Assembly (NCBI RefSeq): GCF_001306175.1 | Contig: NZ_LGKN01000003.1 | Span: 248,001 to 312,000 of the forward strand | Direction of reading: 5' to 3' | DNA length: 64,000 bases | DNA from: Ardenticatena maritima | GTDB lineage: Bacteria > Chloroflexota > Anaerolineae > Ardenticatenales > Ardenticatenaceae | Shown: positions 34,401 to 43,259 of the stretch, piece by piece | Layout of the letters: each line of letters starts with the position of its first letter | Numbering within the stretch: the stretch's first letter is position 1 | Translations under genes and position numbers: made by a program | The notes under the pieces: generated by a model | Database searches by the model: none | What the model saw: the letters and a program-made list of their open reading frames with translations, nothing else | What the model was told of the DNA's origin: nothing

Positions 34401-37400
34401 TCCGAACCGCCGGAGTTGTCCACCGAGTTAAAGGTCCCGAGGTTCGCCGAATCGCTGTTCCACTGGTTGTCGCACGTGCTGCAGGTCGAGCCGGCGCCGT
34501 TTCCGGCCGGGTCGGCCTCGGCGCTGGTGACCGTGAAGCCCGCCGGTAGCGTGGTCGTATCCACTTTCACGTTGTAGAAGCCATCACGCAGGCCAGAGAA
34601 CGTGTAGTTGCCGCTGCTATCGGTTGTGGTGGTGGCAACCAGTTTCCAGGTGCCGCCGTTTTGTCCGCAGTCCTTGTTCGTTGACGCATCCGCGGGGTGT
34701 AACAGCAGCCCGTTGGGCAATGTACAGGCGTAGAGTTGGACTGTTGCCTCGGGGATGAAGGTATCACTGCCGTCATAGCCTGTGGTACCTGCCCAACCGG
34801 TGGTACCGTTCGTATCAGCCCAGATGGTGCCGGCGATAGAGCCGGACGTCTTGATTTCGACAGTGGCGGTATCCGAGTCATCGTTGGCGCGTTTACCATT
34901 AGCCAAATATGCATTGGTCACCGTAGCCGTATTGGTTGTGGGCGTCGGCGAGGCAGTGTCCAGGGCACGGAAAACTACCTGCACATTGCGCCGCCCGCCA
35001 GCATAGAGCGGTCCCAGATTCTCCCAGGTGAGTGTGCCCACGCTATTTGGCGGCGTGCCACTGGTGGTAGCGCTTGCGGGAGCGGGATTGGCGCGCACAA
35101 ATTCGAGAATATCTGCGTCGTAGGTATCAGTCAGCGGCAGAGTGACGATAGTGCTGTCTGCGCCGCCGCAGGTCTGGTCAGTGGTGATCACAAATGCGAT
35201 TGCATCTACTCCGATGTCACCGTTGACGTTGCCGGTGCCTTTGTTAGCGTAGAGTTGGGCTTCAGTCACGTTATTCTGGAAATCGGCCCATGTCCAACCC
35301 CCAGCGGGCGGGGTTACTGTGCTTTCAAATGTGTAGATTGTACCAGCTGGGCCGGTGAAGTCGGTGGTGCCATCAAAAGTAAAGGTCTCGTAAGTGCTAT
35401 CGTTGCGATACACGCGGATCTCGAATGTGTCACCACTTTGCAGATCCTTCAATTCCTTGACATACGCCATCACCTTGACGCTGGTGATATTCCCCAGTTT
35501 TCCGGCGGTGTTAAAGCCACTCAACCCAAGTAAGTCGGCGTTGTCGCTCAAATTCGTACTCGCATACTCGCCATCCGGTGGGGTCAGCGCGTTGTTGGGA
35601 TTGATCCACTGCGCGTTGGCCGAGTTGCCACCTGGTGGCGTGCCGCTGCTGTCCGGAATGGCGATAGTGGCCCAGACGGGGTACTGGCAGGCGCCATTGG
35701 ATGTGCCATCTCCAGGCAGCAGGTTGTTGAGGCTGATGGTGAAGGTAATCAATTCTCCGTTGTAGGCTGGGTCAAAGGTATTCAGCGTCTTGGCGATCTG
35801 CAAGATAGGGCCAAAACCGAAATCGGCGTCGTTGTAGTCCTGGCTGCCGCTGACGCTGACTGGCCATGTGGTTGTTGTGGTCGGACCATATCCTGTGGGG
35901 AGATCCGCGTCTGTGGTGTTTACCTGCACAAGGTAATTGCCGTCGGGCAAGTTGGCAAAGTCGTAATTCCCATTGGCATCTGTGTCTTGCGTTGAGATGA
36001 GTACGTCGTTGCTGTCTAGCGTGCCATCGCCGTTACGATCCCAGTAGAGGGAGACTTGCACACCACTGATGCCGCTTTCGCCTGTGTCCTGGATGCCATC
36101 GCCATCATCATCCTGCCAGACGAAGTCGCCAATGCTGTTCGTACCTTCGACCAATGTTGTGGCGCATGCTTGGGCAAAGGAAGGGGCATCCCCAAAGTGG
36201 CCTGTCGTGCAGTTTTCGACGAAGGGATCTCCGCCACCAGCAATATACCCTGATGGAATGGTCGCCTGGAAGGTGACCGTACCACTGTTCTTCCCACTGC
36301 CCTGCACGTCAAGTGGGGCATCCAGCCACCATTGGATGACGACCGGGTTCGTGCTGGTGCTTGTGGCGTTGCCGGGATCAGTGTTGCTCCAGGTCTGTCC
36401 GCCGTCGGTCGAGTAGCGGATGGTGACGCTGTTGCCGGCTGGGATGGTGTTGTTGGCTGCAGCGCTACCGCCAACATACGTGAGGCCGATAGGAACAGTG
36501 TCGCTGATCATCAACGTGCCAGTATACTCACCTGAGCTCAGGACCAATCCAGCCTGCGTGGTGCTGGAGGTGTTTTCAAAGGGGATGCTATAGGTGAAGG
36601 TGGTGTTTTCGGCCTGCGTCCCCGGTGCGGACTTGGAGAGTGTAACGGTGGGCGCATAGCTCATGGGGAAGGGGACACCAGTCCCATAGTCACCGTTGAA
36701 TTTCTCGTTGTCCGACCCTGACGCCACTTCTTGATACGGTGAGATGGGTACAACGCATGGGCCGCGCAATGCCTGGAAAGTGTAATAAACTTCGCCGCGC
36801 ACGTCTGTGTTGTCAGAGGGTAAATCGGTGAAGTAGAGTGTATGTTCAAAGGGAATAATGAGGTCTGGATTGCCGCCACTGCGGGTTACGGTCAAAACCC
36901 CTCTGGCCCCAATCAAGCGGAAACAGGATGGGTCGTAGGAGGGATCGCCAAAGGGTTGAAGCCAGGCATTGTAATCTGGAACGCCGTCATTATTGTTATC
37001 AAACCCTTGATTGACATTCCCCAAGCGATAGAGAACGCCGTTGGTTGTGATGATTTGCCCGGGGTACACCGTGCTTGTATCGGTGTTGAACCATTTGCCT
37101 GGTGGATTGCCATTGGGTTTGATCTTGTTAGCCATGGCGCTGATTTCATTGCGCATGGTAGCCGTGTGCGTGGCATTGGCCGAAAGTGTCGAGACCCCGT
37201 CTGACCCGATGGCCCACATGTCGAAGTCGAGCGACAGGTCGTCATCCGGCTTGACGGATGTGCCCCACGTTGGAATGGTGCTGCCGTCGGCATCGTTTAC
37301 CGCGAGGTGTGGATACTCAAAAGACCAGTACTGGTATTTGCACTGGCCGGGGTTCAGCGTGCCGAGTGAGCGGGCTGCATCGGCACTGCCCCCGAGATGG

Positions 37401-37747
37401 ATGAATACGTATGTGCCACTATACGTCAACCCACCGACTGTGGGGTTTGTTTTGCTGGGATATACTCCGGGGGTGCCGAGTAGAGAACCGCTTCCAGTGT
37501 AATCACCAATGTAAGCGGTGGCGCTGGTGATGGGGGTAGTGCCCGTATTACAAAATTTCCCAATGACGGTCGCTACTTTAGGGGCATAGGTGGCAGGTGT
37601 GAGTACATTTGAGTCAACAACGAGGTTGGGGGCGGCAATGATTTCCACAGAGAGAGTTCCGGCAGAGTGAAGTGGTGTCATATGAACAAATGTCCATAGG
37701 ACACCTACCAGCAGGAAAAAAACAAAGACGGCACGGCGTGAACGCAT
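31457..37747 (-). CDS. Giant secreted surface protein with eight SdrD B-like domains, GEVED domain and C-terminal membrane anchor
   Basis: 2,096 residues, AAGGAG upstream. A signal peptide (about 1-30) is followed by an Ig-like/DUF11-type N-terminal half with an inserted domain. There are eight SdrD/Cna-B-type repeats: the first starts near residue 537 (SIGDFVWQDDDGDG), six more lie between about 990 and 1,760, and the last starts near 1,761 (SLSGTVWHDTD). Most carry calcium-type DxDxDG loops and several carry a CxxCD motif. A GEVED-type domain (ends GEVEDYQW) comes next. The C-terminus is PTAITLTAFDGAVA, a hydrophobic helix and RRRH. Likely an extracellular stalk or adhesin. The same tail motif occurs in the secreted protein at 51242-51823. 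The upstream 120 nt are very AT-rich and hold a TATACT-like box (37798-37793) without a good -35. Confidence 0.88.
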   Translation of the reverse strand: MRSRRAVFVFFLLVGVLWTFVHMTPLHSAGTLSVEIIAAPNLVVDSNVLTPATYAPKVATVIGKFCNTGTTPITSATAYIGDYTGSGSLLGTPGVYPSKTNPTVGGLTYSGTYVFIHLGGSADAARSLGTLNPGQCKYQYWSFEYPHLAVNDADGSTIPTWGTSVKPDDDLSLDFDMWAIGSDGVSTLSANATHTATMRNEISAMANKIKPNGNPPGKWFNTDTSTVYPGQIITTNGVLYRLGNVNQGFDNNNDGVPDYNAWLQPFGDPSYDPSCFRLIGARGVLTVTRSGGNPDLIIPFEHTLYFTDLPSDNTDVRGEVYYTFQALRGPCVVPISPYQEVASGSDNEKFNGDYGTGVPFPMSYAPTVTLSKSAPGTQAENTTFTYSIPFENTSSTTQAGLVLSSGEYTGTLMISDTVPIGLTYVGGSAAANNTIPAGNSVTIRYSTDGGQTWSNTDPGNATSTSTNPVVIQWWLDAPLDVQGSGKNSGTVTFQATIPSGYIAGGGDPFVENCTTGHFGDAPSFAQACATTLVEGTNSIGDFVWQDDDGDGIQDTGESGISGVQVSLYWDRNGDGTLDSNDVLISTQDTDANGNYDFANLPDGNYLVQVNTTDADLPTGYGPTTTTTWPVSVSGSQDYNDADFGFGPILQIAKTLNTFDPAYNGELITFTISLNNLLPGDGTSNGACQYPVWATIAIPDSSGTPPGGNSANAQWINPNNALTPPDGEYASTNLSDNADLLGLSGFNTAGKLGNITSVKVMAYVKELKDLQSGDTFEIRVYRNDSTYETFTFDGTTDFTGPAGTIYTFESTVTPPAGGWTWADFQNNVTEAQLYANKGTGNVNGDIGVDAIAFVITTDQTCGGADSTIVTLPLTDTYDADILEFVRANPAPASATTSGTPPNSVGTLTWENLGPLYAGGRRNVQVVFRALDTASPTPTTNTATVTNAYLANGKRANDDSDTATVEIKTSGSIAGTIWADTNGTTGWAGTTGYDGSDTFIPEATVQLYACTLPNGLLLHPADASTNKDCGQNGGTWKLVATTTTDSSGNYTFSGLRDGFYNVKVDTTTLPAGFTVTSAEADPAGNGAGSTCSTCDNQWNSDSANLGTFNSVDNSGGSDNITNVSFGYRNASNNGAVTGYVWNDRDGQGDWNAGEEPIAGVTVSLCSDSSCNTVTATTNTDANGFYSFGNVTPGTYYVRVDTTDLPGMSQSGDPDETGACTTCDSTTTSGFTVSANEVEGTYNFGYTGGLSIGDTVYADWDGDGTQESGEEGISGITVYLYRDWDGDGVIDSNDTLLATDTTDASGVYGFSNLPGNGAKYIVKVADGDIPSGYSQTGDPDEAGTCSTCDSQASVTLNTTNVDTADFGYQPQGFGSIGDTIWNDADADGTQDNDESGIQNVVVNLYQDQDGDGVIDPEDALVDTQTTDASGNYAFSNLPAGDFIVQVGSSNFNVGQPLANLTISGDPDSTKDSQHAVTLTAAQSYLDADFGYTSSSIGDFIWADYDGDGNPDPGEPGINGVVVELYADTDNDGNPDGAAIATTTTANNSSGAPGYYLFGGLGEGNYIVKVASSNFNAGGTLYGYTQTGDPDAPSQPCSGGDCDNTSLLEGYTAPDSTFFYGLQLGQNDLSHDFGYKPSGASIGDTLWIDTDGDNVRDAGEPGIADITIKLCSDASCTSVVATTSTDANGEYAFGGVADGTYYVQVDTSDPDWPGSLTQTYMPDGGNADNQADNVVVSGGNVTQIGTNSCSNCDLDVDFGYRFDGTNSLSGTVWHDTDSGGQTSGIGDIDADETVRYNGVPVYLWYCGADNTCGNSDDILVGSTTTASDGTYAFPNLADGTYRVVANANAYSLRGTSPTTTTDYDGNPATDPAVTFSGGGNSATRDFGFISTVDLGDLPSSYNLTKLAVDGARHTVGTLKLGSVADTDPDGQESPDATGDDNDGSNDDDGVTRTAGVKWSAGNNGGSVDITVSGCSGTCYVSAWIDWNHDGDFYDSGEQILTDQSVVNGTQTITFDIPSGTNIGATFNARFRLYERSTNGLARPTGLVTNGEVEDYQWQFAPTAITLTAFDGAVAHQRLTALVASALLTLMGMFVLWRRRH

Positions 37748-37871
37748 GCTCTGCTCCTTGTATGTTTAATTAAGTTAAAAAAAGTGCATTGAAGTATAAT
37801 AGAAATATATTACGATGTATATTACAACAAAAAGATTATTTGATTTGAGAAAGACTCCTGCAAAACGCCTA

Positions 37872-39881
37872 TCAATACCGAATACGCGCCAGGTAGGTTT
37901 GTTCTGCCGCGGCGCGTACCTCGCCGAGCGTGCGCAAGCCTTGTGCTTCCAGCAAGGGGATGAGTTTCAGGAAAATGTGGGCGGTGGTAAGGGCGTCGCC
38001 CAGCGCCGTGTGCCGACGCACTACGGGCACGCCCAGGCGGGCGGCGATGGCTTCCAGGCTGTGGTCGTCATGTTCGGGGTGGACGAGCGCCGAGAGTAGC
38101 AGGGTGTCGAGCACCGGGTGATTGAAGCGCACATCGGCGGCTTGTTCAGCGGTGCGCAAGAAGCGCATATCAAACGCGGCGTTGTGCGCGACAAGCACAT
38201 CATCGCCGACGAACGCATGAAAGCGGCGCACAACCGCTTCCACGGGGGGCGCGTCCGCGACATCTTCGGGGCGAATGCCATGCACACGTGTGGCGCTTGG
38301 GGGAATCGGGCGGCGTGGGCGCACCAGTTCGTCAAACGTTTCGTTTTCGAGCAGGTGCATGTTGACGATGCGAACCGCGCCGATCGCAACGATTTCATCG
38401 CCCAGCGGGTCCAACCCGGTCGTTTCGGTGTCGAAGACGGTGTACGCCAGTGTGCGCAACGGGGCGGCGTTCACGTCCGGGGGTGGTGTTGCCGTGCGGA
38501 ACAGGACATCGAAGTCGTAGTATTCGGGGCGCGGTGCGACACGCGCTTCTGTGGGCGTTGGCGTGGGGAGCGTGGCGCGTGGGAGCAAAACCACCACATC
38601 CAGCCCGTCCGTGGTGCGCTGTGCCCAGATTTCGCCGCCGTGGTAGGCGATAACGTCGGCGAGGGCGGGCGTTGTGGGGCTGCTCGTCTGGAAGATGCGG
38701 CGCAGTCTGCCGGTTTCGGGCGGCGTCGTCGGGAAGTGAATGACCAGGCGCACAAAATCGCCGTCGCTGGTTGCGGCGAGATGGCGAGGACGCCCAAGAT
38801 GGGCTTGCAAAGCCGCCAGCGCCTGCACCAGCGCGTGCGTTTCGGTGCGTACCCAGACGGCGGGGGGCGGCGTCTCGTCGAGGGGGGCGTTCAAGCGTTG
38901 CGCCAGCACATTCAAAAAGTCGCTCAGAGGAATGTCATCCAGCCGCCAGCGGGCGCGCAGCACATCGGCGTACTCGCGGAGCGTCTCATCCAGTTCGGCA
39001 CTCAGGCGGGTGGCTTCTTCGGCGATGACGGCTTCCAGTTCCTCGCGCAGTGAGGCGTCCACCGCGGGAAATTCGCGCAACGTTTCGATGGCGGCGCGAA
39101 TGGCGGCGATGCGCCGGCGCACGGCTTCACTCAGCGTTTGCACCAGTTGGTCGCGGCGGCTGCTGGCTTCCACCTGGTGGGTAATGTCTTCCAGCGCGAG
39201 TACAAAGCCGCGCACATGCTCGTCGGCGTCGAGAGCGGGGGCGATGCGCACGCGAACGAACCGCCCCGCATGTGTGCGCACAACCAGCGTGCGGGCGTGC
39301 GATGCGGGAGCGTTGCGCATGGCTTCCAGAATGGGCGCCAGCGTAGACCGGTCGAGGCTGTCGAAGAGGGAGCGCCCCAGGGCAATGCGCTGCCCAAGCA
39401 GGGTTTCGGCGTGCTGGTTGTAGAGTGCAATGCGCCCGTCGGGTGTGCAGATGAGAACCCCTTCGGCAAGATTGTGGAGCAGCGCCACCAGGCGGGCGTG
39501 CTCGTCCGCAAATTGTCGGCGGGCATGTTCAATCGCCAGGTGTTGGGTGGAAAGCAGGCGGTCATACCGGTTCGCCAGGGCGTTGACGGCGTGGGCAAGC
39601 GCGTCGAACCCGTCGGGGAGAGGCTCGGTTTTCAGGCGATGGGCGGTGTTGACGGTGGTAATCGTCTGCACGTCCGAAGCGAGGCGGCGCGCCAGCCGGC
39701 TTGTTTCGCGCAGGCGACGCCAGACAGCCCCCACCACCACCAGCAAAACCAGCCCCACCCCCAGGATGAGCGCCAGCCGTTGAGTGGGGGTGAAGCGCGT
39801 GGCGAGCGCCACGCCAAGCCCGACGCCCAGCGCAAAGCCGCCCAGCGCCAGCGCCGCCCAGGGTTCCACACGGCGGTTCAT
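37872..39881 (-). CDS. Membrane PAS/pseudo-histidine-kinase fused to a DEDDh 3'-5' exonuclease (DnaQ-like)
   Basis: 669 residues. Two membrane helices (about 10-55) are followed by a linker helix and a PAS domain (about 130-230, with [20 protein letters not shown]). A histidine-kinase-like region (240-450) lacks the phospho-acceptor His and the N-box but keeps an ATPase-like end ([20 protein letters not shown]). A DnaQ-type exonuclease (about 478-669) shows [21 protein letters not shown] and the late H/D motif [14 protein letters not shown]. All DEDDh residues appear present, so nuclease activity is likely while kinase activity is not. Its start overlaps the response-regulator stop by 4 nt (ATGA), so both are made together. 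Simpler DnaQ-like genes accompany DUF294 and acetate symporter genes in proteobacteria. Confidence 0.85.
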   Translation of the reverse strand: MNRRVEPWAALALGGFALGVGLGVALATRFTPTQRLALILGVGLVLLVVVGAVWRRLRETSRLARRLASDVQTITTVNTAHRLKTEPLPDGFDALAHAVNALANRYDRLLSTQHLAIEHARRQFADEHARLVALLHNLAEGVLICTPDGRIALYNQHAETLLGQRIALGRSLFDSLDRSTLAPILEAMRNAPASHARTLVVRTHAGRFVRVRIAPALDADEHVRGFVLALEDITHQVEASSRRDQLVQTLSEAVRRRIAAIRAAIETLREFPAVDASLREELEAVIAEEATRLSAELDETLREYADVLRARWRLDDIPLSDFLNVLAQRLNAPLDETPPPAVWVRTETHALVQALAALQAHLGRPRHLAATSDGDFVRLVIHFPTTPPETGRLRRIFQTSSPTTPALADVIAYHGGEIWAQRTTDGLDVVVLLPRATLPTPTPTEARVAPRPEYYDFDVLFRTATPPPDVNAAPLRTLAYTVFDTETTGLDPLGDEIVAIGAVRIVNMHLLENETFDELVRPRRPIPPSATRVHGIRPEDVADAPPVEAVVRRFHAFVGDDVLVAHNAAFDMRFLRTAEQAADVRFNHPVLDTLLLSALVHPEHDDHSLEAIAARLGVPVVRRHTALGDALTTAHIFLKLIPLLEAQGLRTLGEVRAAAEQTYLARIRY

Positions 39882-40291
39882 GACTCCTTGACGTTGCGCC
39901 GTTCACGCAACACGCGCTGGACTTCTTCGACCAAATGACGTGTGGAGAAGGGCTTGGTGATGTAGGCATTTGCCCCCAGGGCGAACCCTTTGGAGATTTC
40001 CACGTCGCGCCCTTTGGCGGTGAGCATGACGATTTTCACGTCGTCCCACTCTTGGTGTTCGCGAATCCACTGGCACACCTCGAAGCCGTCAATCCCCGGC
40101 AGCATGATGTCAAGAATGACGAGGTCTGGCGGGTTTGTGCTGATGAGCGCCATGGCGTCTTCCCCACTGTGGGCGACCTGCACGTCGTAGCCTGCCTGGC
40201 GCATGAGAAACTCGATGGAAATCACGATGTTCGGCTCATCGTCCACGATGAGCACGCGCGGGCGGGATGAGTTGGTTTCATGGTGCGACAT
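39878..40291 (-). CDS. Single-domain response regulator (CheY-like receiver)
   Basis: 137 residues from ATG 40291 (GGGAG 7 nt upstream). It is a complete receiver domain: acidic pocket VDDEP, phospho-acceptor Asp61 in [13 protein letters not shown], Thr91 and Lys113 (ITKPF). No DNA-binding or other output domain follows. The start lies 14 nt inside the end of the histidine-kinase gene and the stop overlaps the exonuclease start, so kinase, receiver and exonuclease are translated as a set. The receiver may signal by protein contact, with the next gene product the obvious candidate partner. Confidence 0.92.
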   Translation of the reverse strand: MSHHETNSSRPRVLIVDDEPNIVISIEFLMRQAGYDVQVAHSGEDAMALISTNPPDLVILDIMLPGIDGFEVCQWIREHQEWDDVKIVMLTAKGRDVEISKGFALGANAYITKPFSTRHLVEEVQRVLRERRNVKES

Positions 40292-43025
40292 GCGACAACT
40301 CCCTGGCTTGTTCTTCCGATGAAACGATGGGCAAGATGAACGCAAATGTTGCGCCTTTTCCGACTTCGCTTTCGACCCAGATGTGCCCACCAAGTTGGGT
40401 GATAATAGCGCGGCTGATGGGCAACCCCAAGCCGGTGCCGTGGGGGCGTCTGCCGTCGGGGAGCGGCACCTGGCTGAACTTGTCGAAGATGGCTTCACGG
40501 TATTCGGGGGCGACACCTGGACCGTCGTCTTGCACGTCCACGCGAAGATAGGCGTTTTCGACGCGCAGGCGCACCTGGACGTGCGAGCGGGCGAATTTGG
40601 CGGCGTTGGAAAGCAGATTGAGCATGACCTGCATGAGGCGGTCTTCGTCGGCGATGATGGTAGGCACGTCGTCGGGGATGGTGGCTTCGAGGGTAATCCC
40701 CCGTTCGTCGAAGAGTTGTTGGGTGGCGTGAATGGCGTTGCGCACGACGTTCGCCAGGTTGACCGCGCCCATTTCCCATTTGAACGTCCCCGATTCGAGT
40801 TTGGCGAAGTCGAGCACCTGGTTGATGAGGCGTGAAAGGCGTTCGCTTTCCTTGGTGATGATAGCGAGAAATTCCTGGCGTTGTTCGGGCGGCAGGTCGG
40901 GGTTATCGCGCAAAATCTCGGTCAGGGCGCGGATGGATGTGAGCGGCGTGCGGAGTTCATGCGTCACGGTGGAGATGAATTCATCTTTCAGGCGGTCGAG
41001 TTCTTTCAAGCGGCGGTTGGCTTCGCGCAGTTCGGCGGTGGCGGCTTCCAGTTCGCGCGATTTTTGTTCCAGGCGGCGGCTGTACGCCACCACCTGTGAT
41101 GTTTCATCGAGCATGTGGATGACTTCGGCGATGTCCAGCGGTTCTTCGGTGACGATGCTGGCAATCGCCACCCGTGCAGATGCCGCCCCGATGGAACCGG
41201 CGAGCAGCCGCTCAACGTATTCCACCATTTCAGCGTCCGGTTCCAGGTCGTGCCAATCGTTGACGCCTTTGCGGGCGGCAAATTCACTCATCACCTCGTG
41301 GGCGCGCGCCCGCCCCAGGAAGCGTTCCAACAATGTTTGCAGGTCGAGCGGCGAGGCGGTGCCGCGCCAGAGGTGGAGTTGCGACGTGTCAATATGGCGG
41401 AACACGTCCACAAAGAGCGCCGCCTGGCGGTGTTCGAGCACGCTTTGGCGGCTCCACAACGAACCGAGGATGTAGAGCAGACTGTTGGCGGTGAGGCTCC
41501 AAAAGAGTGCGTGGACGATGGGGTCGTACCCTTCCAGCCCAAACAGCGCGTAGGGGCGCAGCCATGCCAGCCCCCAGGGTCCCCGGTCGAGCAGGGCGGG
41601 CGAGAGCCAGCCGGTGGTTTGGATGAAGGTGGGGAGTGGCAGGGTGTAGAACCAGATGAGGAAACCGCCCGCCAGCCCCAGGAAAGCGCCCAGGCGCGTG
41701 CCGCCTTTCCAGTAGATGCCGCCGAGCAAGGCGGGCGCAAATTGCGCAACCGCGGCGAACGAAATCAGCCCGATAGAGACCAGTGAGATGGTGTCGCCCG
41801 TCAGGCGGAAGTAGAGATAGCCCAGGAAGACGAGCATGACAATCGCGCCGCGGCGCAGGCGCAGGAGAATGGCGGGCAGGTTGTGCTCCTCGCGCAAGAT
41901 GCCCGAACGCAACAGCAACGGAAAGATGAGGTCGTTCGAGAGCATGGTGCTGAGTGCGACGGTTTCGACGATGATCATGCCGGTGGCGGCGGACAGCCCG
42001 CCCAAAAACGCCAGAAACGCCAGCCAGTTGTGCCCTTGCACAAGCGGCAGAAGCAGGACGTACATGTCGGGCGGTGCGTCGCCTGCAAAGGTGAGCCGCC
42101 CCGCGAGGGCAATCGGCAAGACGAAGATGTTGATGAGGAAGAGGTAGAGTGGAAAGAGCCAGATGGCGGTGCGCACGTGCCGCTCGTCCACGTTTTCAAC
42201 AACCGCCATTTGGAACTGGCGCGGCAAGAGAATGATGGCGAGCATGGCGAGCGTGGTCAGCCAGAACCAGTTTTCGTACACATGCGGTGTGTCGGGGAAG
42301 GTGAAGAGCGCCCGCAATTCAGCATGTTCCGCCGCCGCCTGAAACAGATTGCCCAGACCGCCAAACAGCCCGAAGGTGACGAAAACGCCAACGGACAAAA
42401 ACGCGACCAGTTTGACAACCGACTCAAAAGCGATGGCGAGCACAAGCCCTTCGTGATGCTCCGTGACGTCAAGATGGCGTGTGCCGAACAGAATGGCGAA
42501 GAGGCTCATCATCAACGCGACATAAAATCCCGTGTCGCGCAAGAAGGGGATGGTTTCCAGGTCGGGCAGGGTGAGCGATGGGTAGTGCCATAACAGCGTG
42601 AAACTGACGGAGACGGCTTTGAGTTGCAAGGCGATATAGGGGGTAATGCCGAGCACGGCAATCAGGGTGACGATGCCGCCGAGCAAGGTGCTTTTGCCGT
42701 AGCGCGAGGCGATAAAGTCGGCGATGGAAGTGATGCGCTGGGTTTTGCTGATGCGGATGATTTTGCGCAGAACGAACCACCAGAGCGCCGCCATGAGCGT
42801 GGGACCCAGATAGGTGGGCAGAAAGTCCACGCCGCTGGTGGCGGCACGCCCGACGCTTCCGTAGAACGTCCACGCGGTGCAGTAGACCGCGAGCGAGAGG
42901 GCGTAGATGTAGGGATTGTTGACCAGGCTGCGCTCACGCTCGGCTTGTTGGTCGCCATAGTAGGCGATGGCGAACAGAATGCCGATGTATGTAAACGATG
43001 CCAGCGCAATGAGCAGAAGCGACAT
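40278..43025 (-). CDS. Sodium:solute-symporter-type sensor histidine kinase (CbrA/CrbS-like)
   Basis: 915 residues from ATG 43025. The N-terminal ~500 residues form an SLC5/SSS transporter fold with about 13 helices (for example [40 protein letters not shown]). A linker with a STAC-like segment follows, then a HisKA domain with His689 ([20 protein letters not shown]) and a HATPase domain ([32 protein letters not shown]). The proteobacterial relatives CbrA and CrbS sense or transport histidine or control acetate use. Neighbouring acetyl-CoA synthetase and symporter genes make a short-chain acid signal likely here. A small membrane-protein gene precedes it, as cbrX precedes cbrA in Pseudomonas. 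Confidence 0.9.
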   Translation of the reverse strand: MSLLLIALASFTYIGILFAIAYYGDQQAERERSLVNNPYIYALSLAVYCTAWTFYGSVGRAATSGVDFLPTYLGPTLMAALWWFVLRKIIRISKTQRITSIADFIASRYGKSTLLGGIVTLIAVLGITPYIALQLKAVSVSFTLLWHYPSLTLPDLETIPFLRDTGFYVALMMSLFAILFGTRHLDVTEHHEGLVLAIAFESVVKLVAFLSVGVFVTFGLFGGLGNLFQAAAEHAELRALFTFPDTPHVYENWFWLTTLAMLAIILLPRQFQMAVVENVDERHVRTAIWLFPLYLFLINIFVLPIALAGRLTFAGDAPPDMYVLLLPLVQGHNWLAFLAFLGGLSAATGMIIVETVALSTMLSNDLIFPLLLRSGILREEHNLPAILLRLRRGAIVMLVFLGYLYFRLTGDTISLVSIGLISFAAVAQFAPALLGGIYWKGGTRLGAFLGLAGGFLIWFYTLPLPTFIQTTGWLSPALLDRGPWGLAWLRPYALFGLEGYDPIVHALFWSLTANSLLYILGSLWSRQSVLEHRQAALFVDVFRHIDTSQLHLWRGTASPLDLQTLLERFLGRARAHEVMSEFAARKGVNDWHDLEPDAEMVEYVERLLAGSIGAASARVAIASIVTEEPLDIAEVIHMLDETSQVVAYSRRLEQKSRELEAATAELREANRRLKELDRLKDEFISTVTHELRTPLTSIRALTEILRDNPDLPPEQRQEFLAIITKESERLSRLINQVLDFAKLESGTFKWEMGAVNLANVVRNAIHATQQLFDERGITLEATIPDDVPTIIADEDRLMQVMLNLLSNAAKFARSHVQVRLRVENAYLRVDVQDDGPGVAPEYREAIFDKFSQVPLPDGRRPHGTGLGLPISRAIITQLGGHIWVESEVGKGATFAFILPIVSSEEQARELSHVAP

Positions 43026-43044
43026 GGCGGCTCTCTCCGCAAGC

Positions 43045-43239
43045 CTATCGCCGTTCAAGCAAGAAAGCCATGCACCAAATCAATCCCAGCCAGACCCCGA
43101 ACAGGTAGATGTACAGGACGGGAATCCCCCCCAGCAGATGGGGGCGGTTGACAAGCGACAAAATCGGGTAGTTGAGCAGCAAAAACCCAACGATGGCAAG
43201 CGCGGCAAGGCGTTGTCCGAGAAAACGTTGGCGGTTCAT
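43045..43239 (-). CDS. Small two-helix membrane protein (CbrX-like position)
   Basis: 64 residues with two hydrophobic helices (LAALAIVGFLLLNYPILSLV and VLYIYLFGVWLGLIWCMAFL) separated by a short loop and ending in ERR. It lies 19 nt before the histidine-kinase start and 20 nt after the CBS/DUF294 stop, in a tight same-strand run, so it is probably real. Its position matches that of the CbrX type, small proteins that precede symporter-type kinases. Function unknown; it may assist the transporter-like sensor. Confidence 0.7.
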   Translation of the reverse strand: MNRQRFLGQRLAALAIVGFLLLNYPILSLVNRPHLLGGIPVLYIYLFGVWLGLIWCMAFLLERR

Positions 43240-43259
43240 GGTTCCCCGTGTAGGTTCAG

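Noticed and set aside
31457-37747. CRISPR-like repeated DNA in the giant surface gene
   Set aside because: The repeats are diverged protein-coding domains of ~350 nt in one long reading frame, with no spacer structure.
37872-39881. A true DNA polymerase III epsilon subunit
   Set aside because: The nuclease is fused to a membrane/PAS/pseudo-kinase module and lies in a signalling operon, so a replication role is unlikely.
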